64,000 nt of DNA from Akkermansiaceae bacterium (GTDB lineage: Bacteria; Verrucomicrobiota; Verrucomicrobiia; Verrucomicrobiales; DEV007), in contig JACKQE010000011.1 in NCBI GenBank assembly GCA_024233005.1, positions 124,001-188,000 of the forward strand. The letters run 5' to 3'. The notes under the pieces were generated by a model. That model was given only the letters and a program-made list of their open reading frames with translations, had not been told where the DNA came from and made no database searches. The position numbers were made by a program, and so were the translations under genes. Of this stretch, positions 26,562-34,089 are shown piece by piece. The stretch's first letter is position 1. Each line of letters begins with the position of its first letter.

Positions 26562-27053
26562 ATGCACCAACCGATTCGCCCCTGGTATTGGCCCGCAAAG
26601 GGACAACCCGAAAGAACCGAGCCCTTCACTTGGATTGTGGAAGGCGTCATCGCGGCATCCTGGTGGCCCGATCCCTACGTCTTTGACATCTACGAGGAAC
26701 AAAACGTCCGGGCGGTCGTCAATTGCTGTGAGTTCGACAATCGGCAGGATGTCCCGAGCCAGTTTTCCTACTATCACATCAACGTGCCTGACTATGGAGT
26801 GCCAACGGACACGCAGATCCAACGATTCTTGGACATCATGGATGAGCACCACCCGTCCCGCGAAGCGGTGGTCGTGCATTGCGTCGCCGGTTGTGGGCGG
26901 ACCGGGCAGCTCATAGTGGCGTGGTGCGCCAAGGCTGGATTCATCCCCGCAGACAAAGATCCCGTGCAATGGATCCGGGCCCGCCGGAAGTGTTGCTTGG
27001 AAACCAATGAGCAGACTAACTGCGCCAAACGGCTCATGAACAAATTTCGGTAG
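26562..27053 (+). CDS. Dual-specificity/tyrosine phosphatase-like protein
   Basis: ATG 26562 gives 163 residues beginning MHQPIRPWYWPAKG; starts further upstream lie within the GH5-like remnant. The P-loop VVHCVAGCGRTGQL is a perfect HCx5R (H106, C107, R113). VPDYGVP at about residues 76-81 supplies the general acid Asp77. EEQNVRAVVNCCEF matches the conserved strand before the active site. It should hydrolyse phosphoesters through a cysteinyl-phosphate. The substrate (protein tyrosine, lipid or RNA) is unknown. No signal peptide is seen. It stands alone. Confidence 0.82.
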   Translation: MHQPIRPWYWPAKGQPERTEPFTWIVEGVIAASWWPDPYVFDIYEEQNVRAVVNCCEFDNRQDVPSQFSYYHINVPDYGVPTDTQIQRFLDIMDEHHPSREAVVVHCVAGCGRTGQLIVAWCAKAGFIPADKDPVQWIRARRKCCLETNEQTNCAKRLMNKFR

Positions 27054-27325
27054 CTCCTAGCCTGGATACTCAGGTGCGACTGGATGGAACCATTCTCCTG
27101 TCTTCACAATCGCGGCATCCCTGTTCACGTTCGGTAAGTGCGGGATGGGAAGAACTGGCCGTCGGCGGCATGCCGTTTGCGCTACGACTTCCATCCAGAA
27201 TCACCGACGGGGTGGTGAACTCCACCCCTCCATCTAGGTCTCCATTGCGAAGACAATAGGATTGGGGTGAAAAACCGAATCGCTTCCAATGGTTCACGCC
27301 TGAAAATCCACGCGGACGAGTCCTC

Positions 27326-28570
27326 TCAGTCCCCGGGGAAATCCAACACCGCCACGGCATTGTGCCCTCCCATGCCGGAGGCGATTTTCCAAACCTGACC
27401 CGATCCTAGCGGGTCGGTTGCTTGGCACAGCCGGAGGCGAGGGGAGGGTGGTTCACTGAGACCCTCCAACAGGGGAGGGCAATGACCTTTGCCAGGAAAC
27501 GGCAATAGCAGGGCCACTTCCAAGAGGCCGCTGGCCCCCAGAGCATGACCGGTTTGGGGCTTGAACACCGCCACCGGGATTGGCTCCGGAGTCTCCGCAG
27601 CGAAGGCGCCCAAGGCATGTTCTATCCCCCGGCATTCCGAGTCCGCATTGGCTTTGGTCCCGCTGGCATGGGGGCAAATCAGGGCCGGCAGGTTGGGCCC
27701 GGTGGAAATCCGGGACGTCTTGAGGTCCTGGTGAATCGAGGTCAGCAGATCGGCCAGGGGCCCACCGTCCTCGGGGAGGCGGATCAGGTCCAGGGCGTCA
27801 GAGTTGGCCCGGTAGGTGAGGATGCGGGCCAATTGCCGGGTCCCCGAGAGGTCGGACCGTTCCAGACAGAGGGCGACCGCGGCTTCTCCGGGGAGAAATC
27901 CATCGGCAGTGGTGGCATAGGGATCGTTTTTTCCAACCGCGGAAAGCATTCCGGAATCAGTGAAGTCCTCCAACAGATCCGTCGAAAGCGGCAGATCGAC
28001 GGAAAGGACCAGGACGCGGTCCGTCAGCCCGGCCGCGATGGCGAGCCAGGCGTGGCCCAGCGCATCCAATCCGCTGGCGCATCCGTTGGAGAGGACCTGC
28101 CAGGGACCCCGGATGCCGAGATCCAGGCTGACGGCGGCCGCGACTTCGCTGTGAAGAGAGTTGCTGGCCGCGAATTGCCGGAGGGCTCTGCGAAGGGGGA
28201 GCGGATTCCGCCATTCGCCTTGATTGGCCCGGCTGGTGCCGGCGTAGATCCACGTTTCGCGAAGTTCGCGGCTGGACCAACCGGCTCGTTCGACGCACGT
28301 TTGCGCTGCCCGGACCAAGAGATTGGAAGCGGCGCCGGAGCGCCGCCCTTTGAGGAGTGCCCGATCTGCGATCCAGGCCGCGGGAAGATGACTGAAAGAG
28401 GGCGGCGATCCTGGGAGTTTCCCGAGAAGTTTCAGGGCGGTCTCTCTTCGGAGCAGGGCTTGGGTGTTCTCCTCACAAGTCATTCCGAGTCCGGAAATGA
28501 CGCTCGCTGCAGTGATGGATACGGGATGGACCAAGCAAGGGGAGAATGAAACGGAATCGGAAAGATCCAA
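27326..28570 (-). CDS. Beta-ketoacyl-ACP synthase family protein
   Basis: The protein has 414 residues from TTG 28570; TTG 28534 is another possible start, and no ATG fits. The thiolase-fold catalytic triad of elongating ketosynthases is intact: C164 in SNGCASGLDA, H301 in CPHASGTKAN and H342 in FKPQTGHALGASG. GGHNAVAVL near the end is also typical. It would perform decarboxylative Claisen condensation on acyl carrier protein. No ACP, ketoreductase or other fatty-acid gene is adjacent, so it may serve a special lipid or a secondary pathway. It is more divergent than a housekeeping FabF. Confidence 0.85.
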   Translation of the reverse strand: MDLSDSVSFSPCLVHPVSITAASVISGLGMTCEENTQALLRRETALKLLGKLPGSPPSFSHLPAAWIADRALLKGRRSGAASNLLVRAAQTCVERAGWSSRELRETWIYAGTSRANQGEWRNPLPLRRALRQFAASNSLHSEVAAAVSLDLGIRGPWQVLSNGCASGLDALGHAWLAIAAGLTDRVLVLSVDLPLSTDLLEDFTDSGMLSAVGKNDPYATTADGFLPGEAAVALCLERSDLSGTRQLARILTYRANSDALDLIRLPEDGGPLADLLTSIHQDLKTSRISTGPNLPALICPHASGTKANADSECRGIEHALGAFAAETPEPIPVAVFKPQTGHALGASGLLEVALLLPFPGKGHCPPLLEGLSEPPSPRLRLCQATDPLGSGQVWKIASGMGGHNAVAVLDFPGD

Positions 28571-28872
28571 GAAGAACCTGCAGAATCGAGTAATATTTCA
28601 CAAAGATCAGAAAATGAACACAAAACCGAGCGATTGGCTGTGTCGTAATCTTGAAATTTTAAAAGCTATGGAAAATTCGATGAGAGAAAAACGGTAATAG
28701 AAGATAAAATATTTGACAGATTTCGGCCTCCATGTAGGTTCCCGCCCGCTTTGGTCTCAAAACCCGCTTCAATTCCCTTTTTACAGCCCGAAATGGATGC
28801 AAAGGGGGGCTTTTTGCTATTTGTGACTAAAGCTGAAATTTTGAGTGGCGATTTATCGTGGCTTGAAACCAG
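28571..28872 (+). other. AT-rich region between the ketosynthase and tRNA-Thr
   Basis: This 302-base stretch is clearly richer in A and T than its surroundings. It has a 27-codon frame at 28614-28697 (MNTKPSDWLCRNLEI start) without a ribosome binding site, a promoter-like sequence and a weak hairpin with a T run at about 28785-28815. It is best read as the control region of the tRNA-tuf operon. Confidence 0.45.
28713..28740 (+). promoter_or_regulatory. Putative sigma70-type promoter of the tRNA-Thr/tuf operon
   Basis: A perfect TTGACA (28713-28718), a 16-base spacer and TAGGTT (28735-28740). It lies about 130 bases before tRNA-Thr in an AT-rich stretch. The -10 box is weak (four of six). Confidence 0.45.
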
Positions 28873-28947
28873 GCTCCTGTAGCTCAGGGGTAGAGCACAT
28901 CCTTGGTAAGGATGAGGCCATGGGTTCAAATCCCATCAGGAGCTCCA
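28873..28947 (+). tRNA. tRNA-Thr (anticodon GGT)
   Basis: A 75-base cloverleaf. The acceptor stem gctcctg (28873-28879) pairs with caggagc (28937-28943). The anticodon arm catcc/ggatg encloses TTGGTAA, anticodon GGT. The T arm has GGTTCAAAT. The CCA end is encoded (28945-28947). It begins the conserved tRNA-tuf-tRNA-secE-nusG cluster. Confidence 0.97.
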
Positions 28948-29059
28948 GAGTTTTTATCCGTCAACATCACAAGTCGAATCCCGTCAGCCCAGCAAACAGG
29001 AAACACTTCAGACCTTTTTTCAAAAGCAGCAAACCAATACCAACCAACCCAAGACAGCA

Positions 29060-30244
29060 ATGGCTAAAGCACAATTCGAAAGAACTAAGCCTCACGTGAA
29101 TGTGGGCACGATCGGGCACGTCGACCACGGCAAGACCACCCTGACCGCAGCCATTACCTCGACCTTGGCTGACAAAGGTTTTGCTGAAAAGAAAAACTAC
29201 GCGGACATTGATGCGGCGCCTGAAGAAAAGGCTCGTGGTATCACCATCAACACCGCGCACGTTGAATACATGACGGACACGCGTCACTATGCCCACGTGG
29301 ATTGCCCGGGCCATGCTGACTACGTCAAAAACATGATCACTGGTGCGGCTCAGATGGATGGCGCCATCCTTGTCGTCAGTGCCGCGGACGGCCCTATGCC
29401 CCAGACTCGCGAGCACATCCTGCTTGCCCGTCAGGTTGGGGTGCCGGCCCTGGTGGTTTTCATGAACAAGGTGGACATGGTCGACGATCCTGAGCTTCTG
29501 GATCTCGTCGAAATGGAGGTCCGCGACCTGCTTAGCCAGTATGAGTTCCCGGGTGACGACATTCCGATTGTCAAGGGAAGCGCGCTCAAGGCTCTTGAGG
29601 GTGACCCTGCGCAGAAGGAAAATATCCTCAAGCTCATGCAGGCGGTGGATGAATACATTCCGCTTCCCGAGCGCCCCATCGACATGACCTTCCTCATGCC
29701 GATCGAAGACGTCTTCTCGATTGAAGGTCGTGGCACCGTGGTGACCGGCCGTGTGGAGCGTGGTATCGTCAAGAAGATGGAGGAAATCGAAATCGTCGGT
29801 ATCCGTCCCACTCAGAAGACCACTGTCACCGACATTGAAATGTTCCGGAAGCTGCTCGACGAAGGTCGTGCGGGAGACAACGTGGGCCTTCTGCTTCGCG
29901 GCATCAAGAAGAGTGATGTGGAGCGTGGTCAGGTTGTGGCCAAGCCCGGCACCATCAAGCCGCATTGCAAATTCAAAGCGGAAATCTACGTGCTGAGCAA
30001 GGAAGAAGGCGGTCGTCACACTCCATTCTTCTCCAACTATCGTCCTCAGTTCTACTTCCGTACCACGGACGTGACCGGCACCATCAAGCTCCCTGAAGGG
30101 GTGGAAATGGTCATGCCTGGTGACAATATTTCCCTCGAAGTCGACCTCATCACCCCCATCGCCATGGAAAAAACCATCCGTTTCGCTATCCGCGAAGGTG
30201 GTCGTACCGTTGGCGCCGGTCGTGTGGGCGACATCTTGGATTGA
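29060..30244 (+). CDS. tuf: Elongation factor Tu
   Basis: The protein has 394 residues, the usual length. It carries aminoacyl-tRNA to the ribosome with GTP. The G motifs are all present: GHVDHGKT, DCPGHADY, MNKVD and SALKALEGD, and the switch segment EKARGITINTAHVEY is typical. Domains 2 and 3 follow (RGTVVTGRVERGIV; PHCKFKAEIYVLSKEEGGRH). The start ATG has no Shine-Dalgarno sequence, which is notable for so highly expressed a gene. It lies between tRNA-Thr and tRNA-Trp. Confidence 0.99.
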   Translation: MAKAQFERTKPHVNVGTIGHVDHGKTTLTAAITSTLADKGFAEKKNYADIDAAPEEKARGITINTAHVEYMTDTRHYAHVDCPGHADYVKNMITGAAQMDGAILVVSAADGPMPQTREHILLARQVGVPALVVFMNKVDMVDDPELLDLVEMEVRDLLSQYEFPGDDIPIVKGSALKALEGDPAQKENILKLMQAVDEYIPLPERPIDMTFLMPIEDVFSIEGRGTVVTGRVERGIVKKMEEIEIVGIRPTQKTTVTDIEMFRKLLDEGRAGDNVGLLLRGIKKSDVERGQVVAKPGTIKPHCKFKAEIYVLSKEEGGRHTPFFSNYRPQFYFRTTDVTGTIKLPEGVEMVMPGDNISLEVDLITPIAMEKTIRFAIREGGRTVGAGRVGDILD

Positions 30245-30271
30245 TTGTTGGTATCCAACCGGTTTTGTCGT

Positions 30272-30299
30272 CCCTCCGATCGCGTTTGCGATCGGAGGG
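30272..30299 (+). promoter_or_regulatory. Perfect 12-bp hairpin between tuf and tRNA-Trp
   Basis: CCCTCCGATCGC, loop GTTT, then its exact complement ending at 30299. There is no T run after it (next bases tctggcg), so it is not a standard terminator. It may be a processing site or may protect the tuf message 3' end. Confidence 0.6.
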
Positions 30300-30387
30300 T
30301 CTGGCGTCTCCGGGAGGCAACCGGATTGTTTGGGCGGAATGCGTTCCGCCAAAGGCGTGGCGGCAAGATTTTTGAATAGTGACAGAA

Positions 30388-30463
30388 AGGGCGTTAGCTC
30401 AATTGGTAGAGTAGCGGTCTCCAAAACCGTTGGTTGTGGGTTCGAGTCCCTCACGCCCTGCCA
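30388..30463 (+). tRNA. tRNA-Trp (anticodon CCA)
   Basis: A 76-base cloverleaf. The acceptor stem agggcgt (30388-30394) pairs with acgccct (30453-30459). The anticodon arm cggt/accg encloses CTCCAAA, anticodon CCA. The T arm has GGTTCGAGT. The 3' CCA is encoded (30461-30463). The position just before secE is the conserved one. Confidence 0.97.
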
Positions 30464-30558
30464 CTCTTCAAGAATCACCGCGACGATACTCAGATTGACA
30501 ATCGGAACGGTCCACGGGACATCCGGTTCATCAGGCACCCAGGAAAAGGAAGCGACAC

Positions 30559-30789
30559 ATGTTTGGAAATTTCGGGAAATACCTTGGCGAAGTCCGGGCG
30601 GAACTCCACAAGGCAACTTGGCCTTGGGAACCCAAAGAGCGCGGCATTAAAAAATATCGCCAACTCATCGATTCCACGGTGGTGGTTTTGGTCGCCTCCC
30701 TGCTGCTTGGCGCCTACGTGGCTTTCTGTGATATTGTCATGGTTTATGTCCTCAAGGCCCTGACCTGGCTTGGAACTCTTGGAAAATAG
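30559..30789 (+). CDS. secE: Protein translocase subunit SecE
   Basis: The protein has 76 residues. The amphipathic cytoplasmic helix carries the family signature EVRAELHKATWPWEPKE, followed by one membrane span (STVVVLVASLLLGAYVAFCD). It stabilises SecY in the SecYEG channel of the inner membrane. It is one of the few genes here with a good Shine-Dalgarno sequence (aaggaag about 7 bases before the ATG). It is followed by nusG, as is usual. rpmG, often found just before secE, is absent. Confidence 0.97.
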   Translation: MFGNFGKYLGEVRAELHKATWPWEPKERGIKKYRQLIDSTVVVLVASLLLGAYVAFCDIVMVYVLKALTWLGTLGK

Positions 30790-30862
30790 ACGATCCGCTA
30801 ACACCTCCGGCCCTTAGCCTGACGGCAGGACGGCTTTTTCACCCCCAGTCAAAACTAACGAG

Positions 30863-31426
30863 ATGCCAGTAGCCCCCAGAGATCAGTGGTATGTGGTTCA
30901 CGTCCTTTCCGGTCAGGAAATGAAGGTGCGTGACAATTTGCGCCGCCGCATCCAGTCCGAAGAAATGGCGGACCTGATCTTTGAAGTCATGGTTCCCACC
31001 GAACGTGTTTCGGAGGTGAAGGGGGGGCGCAAAACGGAGACGAATCGCAAATTCTATCCCGGTTACATCATCATCAACATGCATCTCCTGGACGATAACA
31101 ATCGTCTCGTCGACAAGACCTGGTATTTCATCCGCGAGACGCCCGGCGTGCTGAATTTTGCCGGAGCCAAGGATCGGCCCACTCCGATGCCGAAACGAGA
31201 AGTGGATAACATGCTCGCCCAGATTCGCGAGCGCGGGGAAAATGTGGTCCCCAAGATCGTTTTCGAGGTTGGCGACACCGTGATCGTCCGTGATGGCGTC
31301 TTCGAAGGCCAGAACGGCACGGTGGAAGAGATCAACCCCGAAAAAGGCGAGCTGCTCGTCTCCGTCAACATTTTCGGACGCAGCACGCCTGTTCCCCTCG
31401 AATACTGGCAGGTGGAGCGGGCCTGA
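30863..31426 (+). CDS. nusG: Transcription termination/antitermination factor NusG
   Basis: The protein has 187 residues. The NGN domain starts with WYVVHVLSGQEMKVRDNLRR and includes VPTERVSEVKGGRK and FYPGYIIINM. The KOW domain is at about residues 133-185 (FEVGDTVIVRDGVFEGQNG). It binds RNA polymerase and links it to Rho or the ribosome. It lies 73 bases after secE, with no Shine-Dalgarno sequence. Confidence 0.98.
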   Translation: MPVAPRDQWYVVHVLSGQEMKVRDNLRRRIQSEEMADLIFEVMVPTERVSEVKGGRKTETNRKFYPGYIIINMHLLDDNNRLVDKTWYFIRETPGVLNFAGAKDRPTPMPKREVDNMLAQIRERGENVVPKIVFEVGDTVIVRDGVFEGQNGTVEEINPEKGELLVSVNIFGRSTPVPLEYWQVERA

Positions 31427-31448
31427 TCACCAATGAGTATGACCACTT

Positions 31449-31464
31449 CTCCCTGAACAGGGAG
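31449..31464 (+). promoter_or_regulatory. Short hairpin in the rplK leader
   Basis: CTCCCT, loop GAAC, AGGGAG between nusG and rplK. In other bacteria this leader holds the ribosomal protein L1 autoregulatory site; a similar role here is only possible. Confidence 0.35.
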
Positions 31465-31505
31465 GGGAGTCCAGAACGACCCAAGCATTTCAAGGAAACT
31501 ACATC

Positions 31506-31931
31506 ATGGCCAAGGAAGTAATACGCATCATCAAACTGCAGATCACGGCGGGTGCCGCCAATCCGTCGCCGCCCGTGGGCCCCGCTCTCGGTCAGGCCGG
31601 CGTCAATATCATGGGATTCTGTAAAGAATTCAATGCCCGGACCCAGCCCCAGGCGGGTGACATTTTGCCGGTGGTGATCACTGTTTATAAAGACAAAAGT
31701 TTCACTTTCATCACCAAAAAGCCACCGGCGTCGGTGTTGTTGAAGAAGGCGGCCAAAATTGCCTCCGGTTCCAAGGAGCCCAACAAAACCAAAGTGGCGA
31801 CCCTGACCCGCGCGCAAATGCTCGAAGTGGCCAAAATCAAAATGGAGGACCTCAACACCAACGACGAGGATCGGGCCATTAAAATTCTCGAAGGCACCGC
31901 CCGCCAGATGGGCATCGAAGTCGTCGCCTGA
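31506..31931 (+). CDS. rplK: 50S ribosomal protein L11
   Basis: The protein has 141 residues, the full usual length. Family motifs are QITAGAANPSPPVGPALGQA (N-terminal domain) and the C-terminal rRNA-binding part with PPASVLLKKAAKIASGS and ILEGTARQMGIEV. It forms the GTPase-associated centre with 23S rRNA. A weak Shine-Dalgarno sequence (aaggaa) lies about 10 bases before the ATG. The order rplK-rplA-rplJ-rplL is standard. Confidence 0.99.
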   Translation: MAKEVIRIIKLQITAGAANPSPPVGPALGQAGVNIMGFCKEFNARTQPQAGDILPVVITVYKDKSFTFITKKPPASVLLKKAAKIASGSKEPNKTKVATLTRAQMLEVAKIKMEDLNTNDEDRAIKILEGTARQMGIEVVA

Positions 31932-31981
31932 TTTTCCGGCTTCCGGTCGGGGTTCTTCCATCCCGGACGGAAGTCAATTCT

Positions 31982-32001
31982 ACCCCGCCTGAAAGCGGGG
32001 T
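31982..32001 (+). promoter_or_regulatory. Hairpin between rplK and rplA
   Basis: ACCCCGC, loop ctgaaa, GCGGGGT, followed by only TA, so it is not a typical terminator. It may be an RNA processing or regulatory element. Confidence 0.4.
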
Positions 32002-32068
32002 TATCCCATAAAACAGCACCCAACCGCAGGAGAGTCACGATAGGCTCATTCGGACTGCAACCAGACCC

Positions 32069-32770
32069 ATGGCAACCAAAAGAAGCAAGCGTTACAACGA
32101 GGCGATCAAGTTGGTCGATTCGACGAAGAATTACGGATTGGACGAGGCCATCAACATCCTCAAGAAATTCCCCGCCCCCAAGTTCAACCCCACCGTGACC
32201 ATTTCCTTCCGGCTTGGTGTTGATCCCCGCCAGTCTGATCAGATGGTCCGCGGAACCTGCCCGCTTCCCCACGGTAGCGGAAAGGAAGTGCGGGTTCTGG
32301 TGCTTGCCGAAGGTGACGCCGCGACCGCCGCTCAGGCTGCCGGTGCGGAGCATATTGGCTATGCCGAGCCCATCAAGAAAATCCAGGAAGGCTGGCTCGA
32401 CTTCGATGTGGTTATTGCCACCCCAGCGGCCATGGCCGAAGTTCGGAAACTCGGTCGCCAACTTGGTCCCCGCGGTTTGATGCCCAATCCTCGTAACGGA
32501 ACGGTCACTGATGACACGGCTGCCGCAGTGAAGGCCGTCAAGGCTGGTCGGGCGGACTTCAAACTCGACAAAAACGGGAACATTTCCTCCGGTGTCGGCA
32601 AGCTTTCCTTCTCCGTCGAGCAACTCAAGGAAAACGCCCAGGCGGTCATCGACACGGTGGTTGCCGCCAAGCCGGCTGTCGCCCGGGGCATTTATATGGT
32701 GGCCATCACCCTGGCCGCCTCGATGTGTCCTGGAGTCAGTCTCGACGTCTCCCCGTATCGAACCAACTGA
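32069..32770 (+). CDS. rplA: 50S ribosomal protein L1
   Basis: The protein has 233 residues. Motifs typical of L1 are VTISFRLGVDPRQSDQMVRG and GRQLGPRGLMPNPRNGTV. It forms the ribosomal L1 stalk and, in many bacteria, represses its own operon by binding the mRNA leader. The start has no Shine-Dalgarno sequence; an aggaga lies about 40 bases upstream, too far to act. Confidence 0.99.
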   Translation: MATKRSKRYNEAIKLVDSTKNYGLDEAINILKKFPAPKFNPTVTISFRLGVDPRQSDQMVRGTCPLPHGSGKEVRVLVLAEGDAATAAQAAGAEHIGYAEPIKKIQEGWLDFDVVIATPAAMAEVRKLGRQLGPRGLMPNPRNGTVTDDTAAAVKAVKAGRADFKLDKNGNISSGVGKLSFSVEQLKENAQAVIDTVVAAKPAVARGIYMVAITLAASMCPGVSLDVSPYRTN

Positions 32771-32806
32771 TTCACCCTTTTTGAGTTACCAGACACTTTT
32801 TTTGCG

Positions 32807-33325
32807 ATGAAAGCACTCAAGCAAATCGTCATCGACGACATTCTGACCCGCCTCAACGGGTCTCCTTTCCTGATCGTGGCCGAATACACGGGCATGAACA
32901 CGGGAAACTTTGCCACTCTGCGCCAGCGGCTTTTGGCCATCGGGGCGGAATTCCATGTCACCAAGAACACGTTCGTGAAACGGGCCGCGGAAGCCGCGGG
33001 GGTTCAGGACGGACTTTCCAAAATTCTGGTTGGCCAGACCGGAACCATCACCGGTGACAGCGATGTGTGCGCCGCTGCCAAGATCGTCAAGGACTTCCAC
33101 AAGGAAACCGGCAAAGCGCAGATCAAAGGTGGCGCTCTCGACGGGGCCGTTTTGGAAGCCGCCCAAGTGGAAGCGCTGGCTGGTCTTCCCTCCAAGGATG
33201 TGTTGCGCGCCCAACTGTTGGGACTGCTGCAGACTCCGGCGACCCAGCTGGTCCGCGTCCTCAACGAGCCTGCCGCCTCCTTGGCGCGGGTCCTCAAAGC
33301 CCACGGGGAAAAAGAAGCTTCCTGA
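32807..33325 (+). CDS. rplJ: 50S ribosomal protein L10
   Basis: The protein has 172 residues. The RNA-binding N-terminal domain includes FLIVAEYTGMNTGNFATLRQ and FHVTKNTFVKRA; the C-terminal helix (LVRVLNEPAASLARVLKAH) would anchor L7/L12 dimers. It begins 36 bases after rplA, with no Shine-Dalgarno sequence. Confidence 0.98.
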   Translation: MKALKQIVIDDILTRLNGSPFLIVAEYTGMNTGNFATLRQRLLAIGAEFHVTKNTFVKRAAEAAGVQDGLSKILVGQTGTITGDSDVCAAAKIVKDFHKETGKAQIKGGALDGAVLEAAQVEALAGLPSKDVLRAQLLGLLQTPATQLVRVLNEPAASLARVLKAHGEKEAS

Positions 33326-33336
33326 AACCAATTTTC

Positions 33337-33362
33337 TCCTGCCGGCATCCGTCGGCGGGAGA
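33337..33362 (+). promoter_or_regulatory. Hairpin between rplJ and rplL
   Basis: A 9-bp stem CTCCTGCCG/CGGCGGGAG (one G-U pair) with an 8-base loop. A second, smaller hairpin (CCGGCA/TGCCGG) lies at 33438-33453. Neither has a T run. They could tune the higher rplL output needed for the 4-6 copies of L7/L12 per ribosome. Confidence 0.4.
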
Positions 33363-33477
33363 GCGTGAGAAAATACCAAGAACCTAGGAAAAACCAACCG
33401 GGTTCCTCGTCGAAGGCGGGGCTCCTCCTCTGAAATGCCGGCAGGCTTGCCGGTGCGACGACACCCAACAAAAGACT

Positions 33478-33858
33478 ATGTCAGACATCAACAAAATCGT
33501 AGACGACCTCAGCGGATTGACCGTTCTCCAAGTGGCAGACTTGGTGAAAGCCCTTGAAGAAAAGTGGGGCGTTAGCGCCGCCGCTCCTGTCGCGGCCGTG
33601 GCCGTGGCCGGTCCTGCCGCCGATGCCGCTCCAGCGGAAGAGAAGACGGAATTCAACGTCATTCTGACCTCCTTCGGTGACAACAAAATCAACGTCATCA
33701 AAGCGGTCCGTGAAGCCGTCCCGGGCCTTGGTCTCGCCGATGCCAAAAAGCTCGTCGAAGGTGCACCAGCCACCCTCAAGGAGGGGGCCACCAAGGACGA
33801 AGCCGAAAGCATCAAGAAGAAACTCGAAGAAGCAGGCGCCAAAGTCGAACTCAAGTAA
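33478..33858 (+). CDS. rplL: 50S ribosomal protein L7/L12
   Basis: The protein has 126 residues. The N-terminal dimerisation helix (DLSGLTVLQVADLVKALEEK) is followed by an Ala-rich hinge (APVAAVAVAGPAADAAPAEE). The C-terminal domain has KINVIKAVREAVPGLGLADA and KLVEGAPATLKEG. It recruits translation GTPases to the ribosome. There is no Shine-Dalgarno sequence before the ATG. Confidence 0.99.
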   Translation: MSDINKIVDDLSGLTVLQVADLVKALEEKWGVSAAAPVAAVAVAGPAADAAPAEEKTEFNVILTSFGDNKINVIKAVREAVPGLGLADAKKLVEGAPATLKEGATKDEAESIKKKLEEAGAKVELK

Positions 33859-33926
33859 CCCCGAGCTTCGTTTATCACCGCATTGCGGAAATCATTCCCA
33901 GATCATTTGGAAGAGTGTGCCAGTCG

Positions 33927-33948
33927 GCGCTCCGGGACTCCGGAGCGC
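33927..33948 (+). promoter_or_regulatory. Perfect 9-bp hairpin between rplL and rpoB
   Basis: GCGCTCCGG, loop GACT, CCGGAGCGC. In Escherichia coli the equivalent space holds an attenuator and an RNase III site that lower rpoBC output relative to rplJL; this hairpin is in the right place but has no T run. Confidence 0.5.
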
Positions 33949-34038
33949 ACGGCTGGTCGCTGCTTTCAAGGAGGACAAATCCTGGCTTCTTTGAAGTAGT
34001 CAGGCTTTGTCGTCTTCATCCGGGGCGACACCCAGTAG

Positions 34039-34060
34039 CGGGAGATTGGTGGATCTCCCG
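34039..34060 (+). promoter_or_regulatory. Second hairpin just upstream of rpoB
   Basis: CGGGAGAT, loop tggtgg, ATCTCCCG, ending 29 bases before the rpoB start codon. It could affect rpoB translation or mRNA processing. Confidence 0.45.
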
Positions 34061-34089
34061 GTGCACAATCCCATAACATCCAGCGCGAC

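Noticed and set aside
28873..28947. tRNA-Thr as an integration site of a genomic island
   Set aside because: No repeat of the tRNA 3' end and no integrase gene were found in the window.
28967..30616. A 549-codon open frame antisense to tuf and tRNA-Trp
   Set aside because: It crosses a tRNA gene and the perfectly conserved tuf; it is a shadow frame.
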